From Pelagibius sp048268885 (GTDB taxonomy: Bacteria; Pseudomonadota; Alphaproteobacteria; Kiloniellales; Kiloniellaceae), in the NCBI GenBank assembly GCA_048268885.1, contig JBLWUP010000010.1, positions 62,001 to 126,000 on the forward strand: DNA of 64,000 nt, given 5' to 3'. The position numbers and the translations under genes were made by a program. Positions 32,715 through 43,502 of the stretch are shown piece after piece (position 1 is the first letter of the stretch; every line of letters begins with the position of its first letter). The notes under the pieces are model-generated. The model was not told where the DNA came from. It made no database searches and saw only the letters and a list, made by a program, of their open reading frames with translations.

Positions 32715-32875
32715 GGAACGGCCCCAGAATGGGCGCCGGAACGGCCCCAGAATGGGCGCCAGAACGGCCCCAGAATGGGCGCCAGAACGGCCCCAGAATG
32801 GGCGCCGGAACGGCCCCAAAAAGGGCGCTGGTGCGGCCCCGAAACGGGTGCCGGAACGACCCGGAAAACGGGCGA
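32715..32875 (+). repeat. seven tandem copies of a 23-bp repeat in the glp leader
   Basis: Units begin at 32715, 32738, 32761, 32784, 32807, 32830 and 32853. The first four are nearly identical (core ACGGCCCCAGAATGGGCGCC) and the last three diverge progressively. Each of the first four holds an ATG (32729, 32752, 32775, 32798). As 23 is not a multiple of 3, successive ATGs fall in different frames; only the one at 32775 is in frame with glpD. The CCC...GGG halves of each unit could pair as small stems. Confidence 0.9.
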
Positions 32876-32900
32876 AGATTGGGGAGGCGGGCTACCGCTT

Positions 32901-34424
32901 ATGGGCGAAGTGCTGGACATCGTCGTGGTGGGTGGCGGCATCAACGGTGCCGGAATTGCCCGCGATGCGGCCGGCCGCGGCCTCTCCGTGTTGCTTTGCG
33001 AAAAGAACGACCTCGCCAGCGCGACCTCCTCGGCCAGCACCAAACTGATCCACGGCGGCCTGCGCTACCTGGAATACTATGAGTTCCGCCTGGTCCGCGA
33101 GGCCCTGATCGAGCGCGAGGTCCTGCTGCGCGCCGCCCCTCATATCATCTGGCCGCTGCGCTTCGTCCTGCCGCACAACAAGGGCCTCCGGCCCGCCTGG
33201 ATGATCCGCCTCGGCCTCTTCCTCTACGATCACCTGGGCGGGCGCAAGCTGCTGCCGGCCTCCGAGGGCATCGATCTGCGCCGGCACCCGGCGGGCGAAC
33301 CGCTGGACGCCGACCTGCGCAAAGCCTTCGCCTACTCCGACTGCTGGGTGCAGGATTCACGCCTGGTGGTGCTGAACGCCATGGACGCGCGCGAGCACGG
33401 CGCCGAGGTCCTGACCCGCGTCGAATGCGTTTCGGCCCGGCGCGAAGAGGGGCTGTGGCGTGTGGTGCTGCGCGACCTGCACGACGGCACCCAGCGCGAG
33501 GTCCTGGCCCGCGCCCTGGTGAACGCGGCCGGCCCCTGGACCGCCGAGTTCGCCGAGCAGCGCACCGGGCTGAACAAGGCGCAGTCGCTGCGCCTGGTGA
33601 AGGGCTCGCACATCGTGGTGCCGAAGCTCTTCGAGCACGGCTTCCCCTACATCTTCCAGAACCCGGACGGGCGCATCGTTTTCGCCATTCCCTACGAGAA
33701 CGATTTCACCCTCATCGGCACGACGGACGTCGATTTCAACGGCGACCCCGGCCAGGTGAAGATCTCCGATGAGGAGGTCGCCTACCTCTGCGATGCGGTG
33801 AACGCCTACTTCAAGCGCAAGATCGCGCCCGCCGACGTGGTCTGGACCTATTCCGGCGTGCGGCCGCTCTACGACGACGCGGCGGAAAGCGCCTCCTCGG
33901 CGACCCGCGACTATGTGCTGGAGATCGACCACGGGCCCGGCAAGGCGCCGCTGCTCAGCGTCTTCGGCGGCAAGATCACCACTTTCCGCAAGCTGGCCGA
34001 GCACGCCCTCGCGAAGCTGGAGGAGGCGCTCGGGCCGCTGGGCGGAACCTGGACGGCCGGCGCGCCGCTGCCGGGCGGCGACATTCCCGGGGCCGATTTC
34101 GAGAGTTATGCGCGGGACTTCCGGCAGAGCCATCCCTGGCTGGCGGAGGATCTGGCGCGGCGCTACCTGCGCGCCTACGGCACGCGCACGGAGCGTCTGC
34201 TGGATGGCGCCGAAAACCTGGGCGGCCTGGGCGAGCACCTCGGTGACGGTCTCTATGCCGCCGAGCTGCGCTATCTCATGCAGCAGGAATGGGTCGAGAC
34301 GGCCGACGACCTGCTGTGGCGGCGCTCGAAGATGGGGCTGCATGTCTCGGAGACGACGAAACAGAACCTGGAGGCCTGGCTGTTGCGCCACAAGGCGCCC
34401 GCTGGCCGGCAGGAGACCGCCTGA
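32901..34424 (+). CDS. glpD: aerobic glycerol-3-phosphate dehydrogenase
   Basis: A 507-residue FAD-dependent membrane-associated enzyme that oxidises glycerol 3-phosphate to dihydroxyacetone phosphate and passes electrons to quinone. The FAD motif VVVGGGINGAGIARDAAG starts at residue 8; STKLIHGGLRYLEYYEFRL (about 43) and the C-terminal FGGKITTFRKLAEHAL (about 355) are family signatures. The ATG at 32901 with GGGGAGG 13 bases before is the conventional start. The open frame extends upstream into the leader repeat, but that N-terminus is unlike any GlpD. Its stop overlaps the glpS start (TGATG). Confidence 0.95.
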   Translation: MGEVLDIVVVGGGINGAGIARDAAGRGLSVLLCEKNDLASATSSASTKLIHGGLRYLEYYEFRLVREALIEREVLLRAAPHIIWPLRFVLPHNKGLRPAWMIRLGLFLYDHLGGRKLLPASEGIDLRRHPAGEPLDADLRKAFAYSDCWVQDSRLVVLNAMDAREHGAEVLTRVECVSARREEGLWRVVLRDLHDGTQREVLARALVNAAGPWTAEFAEQRTGLNKAQSLRLVKGSHIVVPKLFEHGFPYIFQNPDGRIVFAIPYENDFTLIGTTDVDFNGDPGQVKISDEEVAYLCDAVNAYFKRKIAPADVVWTYSGVRPLYDDAAESASSATRDYVLEIDHGPGKAPLLSVFGGKITTFRKLAEHALAKLEEALGPLGGTWTAGAPLPGGDIPGADFESYARDFRQSHPWLAEDLARRYLRAYGTRTERLLDGAENLGGLGEHLGDGLYAAELRYLMQQEWVETADDLLWRRSKMGLHVSETTKQNLEAWLLRHKAPAGRQETA

Positions 34425-35512
34425 TGACCCTGGAACTGAAGAACGTCACCAAGCGCGTGGGCACGGAAGATCACATCCGTGACGTCAGCATGACCCTCGA
34501 GAAGGGCTCGCTGAACGTGCTGCTCGGCCCGACGCTGTCCGGCAAGACCTCCCTGATGCGCCTCATGGCCGGCCTCGACCGGCCGAGCGAAGGCGACGTG
34601 CTGGTCGACGGCAAGAGCGTGGTGGGGATGCCGGTGCAGAAGCGCAGCGTCGCCATGGTCTATCAGCAGTTCATCAACTATCCGACGCTGACGGTTTACG
34701 AGAACATCGCCTCGCCGATGCGGGTCGCCCGCGTCGATGCCGCGACCATCGACAAGAGGGTGCGCGGCGCCGCCGAGTTGCTGAAACTGACGCCCTTCCT
34801 GGAGCGCACGCCGTTGAACCTCTCCGGCGGCCAGCAGCAGCGCACCGCCATCGCGCGTGCCCTGGTGAAGGACGCCGACCTGGTGCTGCTCGACGAGCCG
34901 CTGGCCAATCTCGACTACAAGCTGCGCGAGGAACTGCGGGTCGAACTGCCGCGGCTGTTCGGCGAGAGCGGCGCCATCTTCGTTTACGCCACCACGGAGC
35001 CGCACGAGGCTTTGCTGCTGGGCGGCAAGACCGCGACCCTGTCCCAGGGCTGCGTGACCCAGTTCGGGTCGACCATCGATGTCTACAGCCGGCCCTCCGA
35101 TCTGATCACGGCGCAGACCTTTTCCGATCCGCCGCTGAACGTGGTGCCGATGGAGAAGACGGGTGATCAGCTGAGCTACGACGGCAAGTCGATCGCCGCG
35201 CCCGCCGGCACCGAGGGCCTGGCCGACGGCACCTACACGGTGGCGATCCGGCCGCATCACCTGATGCTGCACCCGCCGCAGCGCGCGGCCATCCAGGTCG
35301 AGGCGTCCGTCTCCACCACGGAGATCACCGGCTCGGAGAGCTTCATCCACGTGGAGCACGCGGGCGCACGCTGGGTGGCGCTGATCCACGGGGTCCACCG
35401 GGTGGAAATCGGCGACCGCGTGCCGGTCTACCTCGATCCGGCCGGCTTCCTGGTGTTCGACGCCGAGGAACGGCTGGTGGCGGCGCCGACCGGCTACACG
35501 GCGAGGACCTGA
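34424..35512 (+). CDS. glpS: glycerol ABC transporter ATP-binding protein GlpS
   Basis: A 362-residue ATPase of the glycerol importer. Walker A GPTLSGKTS (about 35), Q-loop VYQQFINYP (about 82), canonical signature LSGGQQQRTAIARAL (about 132) and Walker B LVLLDEPLANLD (about 155) are present. The H-loop reads YATTEPHEAL instead of the usual YVTHDQxEA, so the switch His is missing. The C-terminal 130 residues form the MalK-type regulatory OB domain. Start overlaps the glpD stop. Pairs with GlpT. Confidence 0.93.
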   Translation: MTLELKNVTKRVGTEDHIRDVSMTLEKGSLNVLLGPTLSGKTSLMRLMAGLDRPSEGDVLVDGKSVVGMPVQKRSVAMVYQQFINYPTLTVYENIASPMRVARVDAATIDKRVRGAAELLKLTPFLERTPLNLSGGQQQRTAIARALVKDADLVLLDEPLANLDYKLREELRVELPRLFGESGAIFVYATTEPHEALLLGGKTATLSQGCVTQFGSTIDVYSRPSDLITAQTFSDPPLNVVPMEKTGDQLSYDGKSIAAPAGTEGLADGTYTVAIRPHHLMLHPPQRAAIQVEASVSTTEITGSESFIHVEHAGARWVALIHGVHRVEIGDRVPVYLDPAGFLVFDAEERLVAAPTGYTART

Positions 35513-35515
35513 CCC

Positions 35516-36601
<1,086 letters not shown>

Positions 36602-36604
36602 GCC

Positions 36605-38265
<1,661 letters not shown>

Positions 38266-38267
38266 CC

Positions 38268-38549
38268 ATGGGCCTTTCATGGATGGCTTGGACCTGGCAG
38301 ACGGCGCTGTTCTTCGGCGTGATCGCGCTGTTCCTCGTCTGCATGACGATCTGGGAACTGAAGCGGCCCGGCGGAGCGCCGCGCCACGGCGTGCTCGGCC
38401 TCGACACGACGCGCGGCGACCGCCTGTTCATCTCGCTGCTCGGCAGCGCCTACATCCATCTCGCTTGGATGGCCGTGGTTCCCTGGCCGCTGTGGTGGGC
38501 GCTGGTGCTTTCCGCGATCTATGCGGTTTTGGTGTTTCGTTACGTTTAG
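38268..38549 (+). CDS. glpU: small membrane protein GlpU (DUF2160 family)
   Basis: A 93-residue protein with two or three hydrophobic segments (about 7-26, 55-72 and 74-90) joined by a basic loop, KRPGGAPRHGVLGLDTTRGD. Size, position between the permease and binding-protein genes, and the GDRLFISL stretch match the DUF2160 protein of glpSTPQUV operons. Its role in glycerol transport is not established. Start is 2 bp after glpQ. Confidence 0.87.
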   Translation: MGLSWMAWTWQTALFFGVIALFLVCMTIWELKRPGGAPRHGVLGLDTTRGDRLFISLLGSAYIHLAWMAVVPWPLWWALVLSAIYAVLVFRYV

Positions 38550-38623
38550 TGGCTTTAGGTAGGTGCGGCGCGCTTTGCCGCATTTGAGTGTCGTCAACAA
38601 AAAACGCAAAGGGAGGATATCGC

Positions 38624-40357
38624 ATGAGAAGGTATCTACTGACGACGGCGACGGTGCTTGCCATGGTGGCAAGCGCAGGCGCCGCCAAGGCGGACATGGC
38701 AGCCGCCGAGCGCTGGGTCGATAGCGAGTTCCAGCCATCCGTGCTCTCCAAGAGTGAGCAGATGTCCGAGATGGAATGGTTCATCAAGGCGGCCGAGCCC
38801 TTTCAGGGCATGGAAATCAACGTGCTGTCGGAGACCATCCCGACCCACACCTACGAGTCCGAGACCCTGACCAAGGCCTTCGAGGAGATCACCGGCATCA
38901 AGGTGAACCATCAGCTCCTCGGTGAAGGCGAGGTGGTGCAGGCGGTTCAGACCCAGATGCAGACGCAGCGTAATCTCTACGATGCCTACATCAACGATTC
39001 GGACCTGATCGGCACCCACTCGCGCCTGCAGCTGGCCGTCAATCTGTCCGACTGGATGGAAGGCGAAGCCAAGGACGTGACCAACCCGGGTCTCGATATC
39101 GACGACTTCATGGGCAAGTCCTTCACCACCGGACCGGACGGCAAGCTCTACCAGCTGCCCGACCAGCAGTTCGCGAACCTCTACTGGTTCCGCAAGGACT
39201 GGTTCGACCGCCCGGACCTGCAGAAGCGCTTCAAGGACAAGTACGGCTATGACCTTGGCGTTCCGGTCAACTGGTCGGCCTACGAGGACATCGCGCAGTT
39301 CTTCTCCGAAGACGTGAAGGAGATCGACGGCGTGCGCGTCTATGGCCACATGGACTACGGCAAGCGCGCGCCCGACCTCGGCTGGCGCATGACCGACGCC
39401 TGGCTTTCCATGGCCGGCGCCGGCTCCAAGGGCCTGCCGAACGGCGTGCCGATCGACGAGTGGGGCATCCGCATGGAAGAGGGCTCCTGCAATCCGCAGG
39501 GCGCTTCCGTCACCCGCGGTGGCGGCACCAATGGTCCGGCGGCCGTCTACGCCATCCGCAAGTGGGACGAGTGGCTGCGCCAGTACGCCCCTCCGGGCGC
39601 GGCCAGCTACGACTTCTACCAGTCGCTGCCGGCGCTGAGCCAGGGCAACGTGGCCCAGCAGATCTTCTGGTACACGGCCTTCACCGCCTCGATGGTGGCG
39701 CCGAAATCGGAAGGCAACAACACCGTCGACGACGCCGGCAAGCCGCTGTGGCGGATGGCGCCGAGCCCGCATGGCCCCTACTGGGAAGAGGGCCAGAAGC
39801 TCGGCTATCAGGACGCCGGTTCCTGGACGATCCTGAAGTCGACCCCGACGGATCGCGCTAAGGCGGCCTGGCTCTACGCCCAGTTCGTCGTCTCCAAGAC
39901 CGTGGACGTGAAGAAGAGCCATGTTGGCCTGACCTTCATCCGCGACTCTTCGGTGCGGCACGAGAGCTTCACCGAGCGGGCGCCGAACCTCGGCGGCCTG
40001 GTCGAGTTCTATCGCTCGCCCGACCGCGTGCTGTGGTCGCCGACCGGCGTGAACGTGCCCGACTATCCGAAGCTGGCCCAGCTCTGGTGGCAGCAGATCG
40101 GTGATGTGAACTCCGGCGCCTTCACCCCGCAGGAGGCCATGAACCGTCTCGCCGGCGAGATGGACCAGGTGATGTCCCGCATGGAAGCGGCCGACAAGGC
40201 GGCCAACGTCTACGGCGGCTGCGGCCCGCGCCTGAACGAGGAAAAGGATGCCTCGGAATGGCTCGGCAAGGCTGACGGCCCCAAGGCCAAGCTCGCCAAC
40301 GAGAAGCCTCAGGGCGAGACCATCGCCTATGAGGAAATCATCAAGCGCTGGCAGTAA
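38624..40357 (+). CDS. glpV: glycerol ABC transporter substrate-binding protein GlpV
   Basis: A 577-residue periplasmic binding protein, large for its class. A signal peptide ends SAGAAKA-D (about residue 23). The extracellular-solute-binding fold is seen from about residue 60 (INVLSETIPTHTYESETL, FEEITGIKVNHQLLGEGEV), with Trp/Tyr-rich stretches LYWFRKDWFDRPD and QQIFWYTAFTASM likely lining the ligand site. GGGAGG is 7 bases before the ATG. Last gene of the glp operon, followed by a strong terminator. Its separate leader of 74 bp could allow extra expression. Confidence 0.93.
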   Translation: MRRYLLTTATVLAMVASAGAAKADMAAAERWVDSEFQPSVLSKSEQMSEMEWFIKAAEPFQGMEINVLSETIPTHTYESETLTKAFEEITGIKVNHQLLGEGEVVQAVQTQMQTQRNLYDAYINDSDLIGTHSRLQLAVNLSDWMEGEAKDVTNPGLDIDDFMGKSFTTGPDGKLYQLPDQQFANLYWFRKDWFDRPDLQKRFKDKYGYDLGVPVNWSAYEDIAQFFSEDVKEIDGVRVYGHMDYGKRAPDLGWRMTDAWLSMAGAGSKGLPNGVPIDEWGIRMEEGSCNPQGASVTRGGGTNGPAAVYAIRKWDEWLRQYAPPGAASYDFYQSLPALSQGNVAQQIFWYTAFTASMVAPKSEGNNTVDDAGKPLWRMAPSPHGPYWEEGQKLGYQDAGSWTILKSTPTDRAKAAWLYAQFVVSKTVDVKKSHVGLTFIRDSSVRHESFTERAPNLGGLVEFYRSPDRVLWSPTGVNVPDYPKLAQLWWQQIGDVNSGAFTPQEAMNRLAGEMDQVMSRMEAADKAANVYGGCGPRLNEEKDASEWLGKADGPKAKLANEKPQGETIAYEEIIKRWQ

Positions 40358-40515
40358 GCCGGAGCTTATACGCGATCGCCGGGTGCTGTGAGGTACCCGG
40401 CGTTCCGCTTCAAGAGATCAGCCTTGGCTGATGGGGCCGGGAGCAATACCTGGCCCCCGCCGCTTGGCGCGAGAGGTCTTGCGTCCAAGCTGCATTTTCC
40501 TCCAGAGAGTACTCG

Positions 40516-40550
40516 AGGGGCGGCCTTCCCGGGCCGCCCCCCTTTTTTTT
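40516..40550 (+). terminator. rho-independent terminator of the glp operon
   Basis: Perfect 9-bp arms GGGGCGGCC and GGCCGCCCC around a 6-nt loop, followed by CC and eight T. It lies 158 bp after glpV and only 9 bp before the end of the convergent pseudoprotease gene. Confidence 0.9.
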
Positions 40551-40558
40551 CCGGCGCT

Positions 40559-41596
40559 CTACCTCCGGCCGTCGTGCTGGGCCGCGTTCAGCAGGGCGGT
40601 GAGCAGGACGAGATCGGCGCCATCGCCGGGCGGCAGGCCATGGTCGCGCCGGAAGGCGGCGGCCGCGGCGGCGATGTCGCCGCCGGTGACGCCGTAGCCC
40701 AGCGCTTCGAGCAACCGCGAGACGGTTGCCGTCGGCTGCCTGCCGACCGGGTTGCCGCTGATCGGGGCCTGGCCGCGGCCCAAGCGGGAATTGCTGACGG
40801 TGTATCCGGTGAGCCGCGGCAAGGGATCGCTCTGGCGCGGGATCCTCAGGTAGTAGGCCGCCAGCACGCGCAGCTCGCCGTCGATGGCGACAAAGGGCGG
40901 CAGTGCCAGCTCCGTCGGTGTCGGGTCGCAGAGGCGGGCAAGTCTGTTCTGCGGCTCCTCGCAGCCGAAGTGCAGGCTGATGACGTGCGGCCAGTCGCTG
41001 CGGTATCCGGCGCGCAGGTACGCGGCATCGCCTTGCTGCGCGGCCCGCTGCAGTTCTGTGGTGTCCCACTGCAGGCCGAGCCACCCCGTCTGCCGCCCGA
41101 TCGGATCGCGCAAGGTGACCAGCGCCCAATTGCTGGTCAGGTTGGCCAGGCTGGTGCCGCCGGCGGGGTTGAAGCCGGGCGCGGCGGTGAAGTCGGCGAC
41201 GGGCGAGTCCGCCAGGTAGCTGTCCTTCTGGTAGGCGGCGACGAAGTGCAGTTCCTGCGGGCGGAACCAGCGGTCTTCGCGTCCGGCATAGAGGCAGCGG
41301 GCCTGGGTCAGCACCTGCCGCGGCCCGATGAGGATGCCGTTGCAGAAGCCCTGGCCGGCCAGGTTGACCCGGCCGATCACGCTCCAGGGATATTCCTGGG
41401 CGTCGGCCTGCAGCCGCCCGTTGAGGGCGGGCGTGGCGGCCGTCGGGCCGGCGGGGGCGACCCCGCCGAGTTCGGGCGGCGGCGGCGGCGGTGCCCCGCA
41501 GGCCTGCAGGACGAGCAGCAAAACGGCGGCGACTCCGGCCTTACCGGCGGTATTCGCCGGTTTCCGGCACAGCCCCTTGTTCTCGGCCGTCGGCAT
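40559..41596 (-). CDS. lipoprotein with inactive trypsin-like domain and peptidoglycan-binding-like C-terminus
   Basis: A 345-residue protein with a lipobox, VLLLVLQACGAP (Cys at about residue 33), then a Pro-rich linker. Residues about 60-270 have the chymotrypsin-fold pattern: PWSVIGRVNL, FCNGILIGPRQVLTQARCLY, NWALVTLRDPIG. All three catalytic residues look replaced: the His of TAAHC is Arg (TQARC), the Asp of DWALL is Asn (SNWAL), and no GDSG loop is present. The C-terminus RLLEALGYGVTGGDIAAAAAAFRRDHGLPP resembles a peptidoglycan-binding repeat (quoted here as its features only: LEALGY, FRRDHGLPPG). AAGGAG lies 6 bases before the ATG. It is probably a periplasmic binding or scaffolding protein. 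Confidence 0.75.
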   Translation of the reverse strand: MPTAENKGLCRKPANTAGKAGVAAVLLLVLQACGAPPPPPPELGGVAPAGPTAATPALNGRLQADAQEYPWSVIGRVNLAGQGFCNGILIGPRQVLTQARCLYAGREDRWFRPQELHFVAAYQKDSYLADSPVADFTAAPGFNPAGGTSLANLTSNWALVTLRDPIGRQTGWLGLQWDTTELQRAAQQGDAAYLRAGYRSDWPHVISLHFGCEEPQNRLARLCDPTPTELALPPFVAIDGELRVLAAYYLRIPRQSDPLPRLTGYTVSNSRLGRGQAPISGNPVGRQPTATVSRLLEALGYGVTGGDIAAAAAAFRRDHGLPPGDGADLVLLTALLNAAQHDGRR

Positions 41597-41819
41597 GCAG
41601 ATCTCCTTCGGGCTGGTGGTCCTGCTGTGGGTCGCGTCCGGGCGGCGCCGGGTTCACTGTTCAGGGCACATTCGCCGGCCCCAGACTAGCCCGATTCTCC
41701 GGGCAGCGTCCCCCGCGGGCCGGAATTTGTCCCAAGCCCGCGCCGGGGAAGCCGGCGAGGAGCCCCTTTTTGAATTCAACCGAAGTGCCCGATGGCCTAC
41801 TCTGCGCCGGTCGCTTGCG

Positions 41820-41861
41820 CACACCGCGCCCACATCGCGCCCACACTGCGCCCACACCGCG
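41820..41861. repeat. four tandem copies of an 11-bp repeat
   Basis: CACACCGCGCC, CACATCGCGCC, CACACTGCGCC and a last partial CACACCGCG run head to tail immediately before the ribosome site of the small secreted protein. Its position in a promoter or leader suggests a variable-number element. Confidence 0.75.
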
Positions 41862-41873
41862 AAGGAGATTTCC

Positions 41874-42395
41874 ATGATGCCGCTGCTCAGCCGCCTCGCC
41901 GCCGCCGTCCTGCTGTCCACAGCCCTGGTTTCCGGGGCCGAGGCCCAGGCGCAAAGCGGGACCGACGCGCAGCCGCAGAGCCGGGTGATCGGCGGCCCCC
42001 TGGCCAACGTGAACGTCGTGCAGATGTCCGTGGCGCCGCTGAGCGATCAGGCCAAAGGCTGCGGGCTCGACTCCAACCTGATCCTGGACTCCTTCAAGCA
42101 GCCACTCGCCGAGCAGGGCATCGTGGTGCAGCGGGCCGCCCACGTGTGGATTCAGCTGCAGGCGACCACGCTGCGCTACGAGGGCGACATCTGCATCAGC
42201 TACATCGAGGCGCGGGCGATCCAGAACACCCGCTACTTCGACCGCAAGACCGAGACGGACCGCAGCGGCCGGGTGCTGCTGTGGAGCGACGGCGGTCTCT
42301 TCGTCACCGGTGCGGCCAATCACGGTGTCACCACCAACATCGGCTGGCGTGACCTCGCCCGCAGCTACATGCGCAAGTGGACCATGGATCAATAG
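41874..42395 (+). CDS. small secreted protein of unknown function
   Basis: A 173-residue protein with a signal peptide ending LVSGAEA-Q (about residue 24). I do not recognise a family. The mature part contains two Cys (GCGLDSN and GDICISY) about 50 residues apart that could form a disulfide, and a strand-rich central part, HVWIQLQATTLRY. GAAGGAG precedes the ATG. It is divergent from the pseudoprotease lipoprotein across 277 bp, a possible functional link. A weak hairpin with a T-run (about 41743-41771) lies between them. Confidence 0.75.
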   Translation: MMPLLSRLAAAVLLSTALVSGAEAQAQSGTDAQPQSRVIGGPLANVNVVQMSVAPLSDQAKGCGLDSNLILDSFKQPLAEQGIVVQRAAHVWIQLQATTLRYEGDICISYIEARAIQNTRYFDRKTETDRSGRVLLWSDGGLFVTGAANHGVTTNIGWRDLARSYMRKWTMDQ

Positions 42396-42605
42396 GTTCA
42401 GGGCCTCTTGTCCCAAGCTTGCGCTCCCCGATGTATAGAGTATAGGAAGCGGCTCTTGAGAGGCGCCCCATCGGCGGGAACGGAAATCTGCCGTCCTGCG
42501 CCTACGGCGATCTCCGGCGCCGGGGCATATCGGTATTGTTAACAAAGTGTAAGGTATAAGCGCTCAGTGTCTCGATCCTGAGTTATAGGCCCAAGGTATA
42601 GAGTG

Positions 42606-43502
42606 ATGCAGCGACGCAACGATGACAGCCGGCCGCAAAGCGCGGAGGATCTGCCGGAATCGGCACCGGCGACGGACCGCGAAGAGACGCCGGTCGGACA
42701 TCCGGGCCCCCACAAGGCCTACCGCAATCTGGATTTCCTGGAGAGTTCTTCGGCGCGCTCGCTGCGTATTCTTTCCGAGTACGTGGAGCCCAACGCCCGC
42801 TTCAAGCACTACAAGATCGACGACACCATCATCTTCTTCGGCTCGGCGCGCATCCTGCCGCGCGACGAAGCCCAGAGTCGCCTGGAAGCCGCGCAGGCCA
42901 AGGGCGACGACCTGAAGGTGGCGCAGCGCAATCTCGAGATGTCGCGCTACTACGAGGACACCCGTGAACTGGCGCGCCGGCTGACCGAATGGTCGAAGAG
43001 TCTGCAGGAGGACGACCGCCGCTTCGTGGTCTGCTCCGGCGGTGGACCGGGGATCATGGAAGCGGCCAACCGCGGCGCCTCCGAAGCGCGCGGGCTGAAC
43101 ATCGGCCTCAACATCTCGCTGCCGATGGAGCAGATCGACAATCCCTACGTCAGCCGCGAACTGAACTTCGAGTTCCACTACTTCTTCATGCGCAAGTTCT
43201 GGTTCGCCTACCTGGCCAAGGCTGTGGTGGTCATGCCCGGCGGCTTCGGCACGCTGGACGAGTTTTTCGAGCTGCTGACGCTGGTGCAGACCGGCAAGAT
43301 CCGCAAGGCCATGCCGGTGGTTCTGTTCGGCAGCCGCTACTGGTCGGAAGTGATCAACCTGGAAGCCTTGGAGCGCTACGGCACCATCAACGCCGAGGAC
43401 CTGGAGCTCTTCTTCCGCACCGATTCCGTGGACGAGGCCTTCGACTTCATCACCGACCAGCTGACCTCCTACGCCCTCGACATCCCGGGCCCACGGCTTT
43501 AA
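42606..43502 (+). CDS. LOG family (TIGR00730-type) Rossmann-fold protein
   Basis: A 298-residue protein of the lysine-decarboxylase-like/LOG family, which includes cytokinin-activating phosphoribohydrolases. The core motif PGGFGTLDEFFELLTLVQ (about residue 213) is intact, along with the nucleotide-binding VCSGGGPGIMEAANRGA (about 143). An extra N-terminal 60 residues, rich in Arg, Glu and Pro, precedes the core and FGSARIL. It may hydrolyse nucleoside monophosphates; the substrate in bacteria is usually unknown. The ATG is used rather than the GTG one codon before. Its stop directly abuts the convergent photolyase stop. Confidence 0.87.
   Translation: MQRRNDDSRPQSAEDLPESAPATDREETPVGHPGPHKAYRNLDFLESSSARSLRILSEYVEPNARFKHYKIDDTIIFFGSARILPRDEAQSRLEAAQAKGDDLKVAQRNLEMSRYYEDTRELARRLTEWSKSLQEDDRRFVVCSGGGPGIMEAANRGASEARGLNIGLNISLPMEQIDNPYVSRELNFEFHYFFMRKFWFAYLAKAVVVMPGGFGTLDEFFELLTLVQTGKIRKAMPVVLFGSRYWSEVINLEALERYGTINAEDLELFFRTDSVDEAFDFITDQLTSYALDIPGPRL

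Noticed and set aside
32700..32880. Possible CRISPR array
   Set aside because: Repeats are 23 bp head-to-tail with no spacers and no cas genes.
32775..32900. In-frame N-terminal extension of glpD through the 23-bp repeat
   Set aside because: The encoded sequence is repeat-derived (APERPQ-like) and unlike GlpD; the ATG at 32901 begins the FAD motif at the expected distance.
32729..33082. 117-codon frame starting in the leader repeat and overlapping glpD
   Set aside because: Composition is that of an out-of-frame shadow (Arg/Pro-rich). Kept only as a possible upstream initiation site, not as a protein gene.
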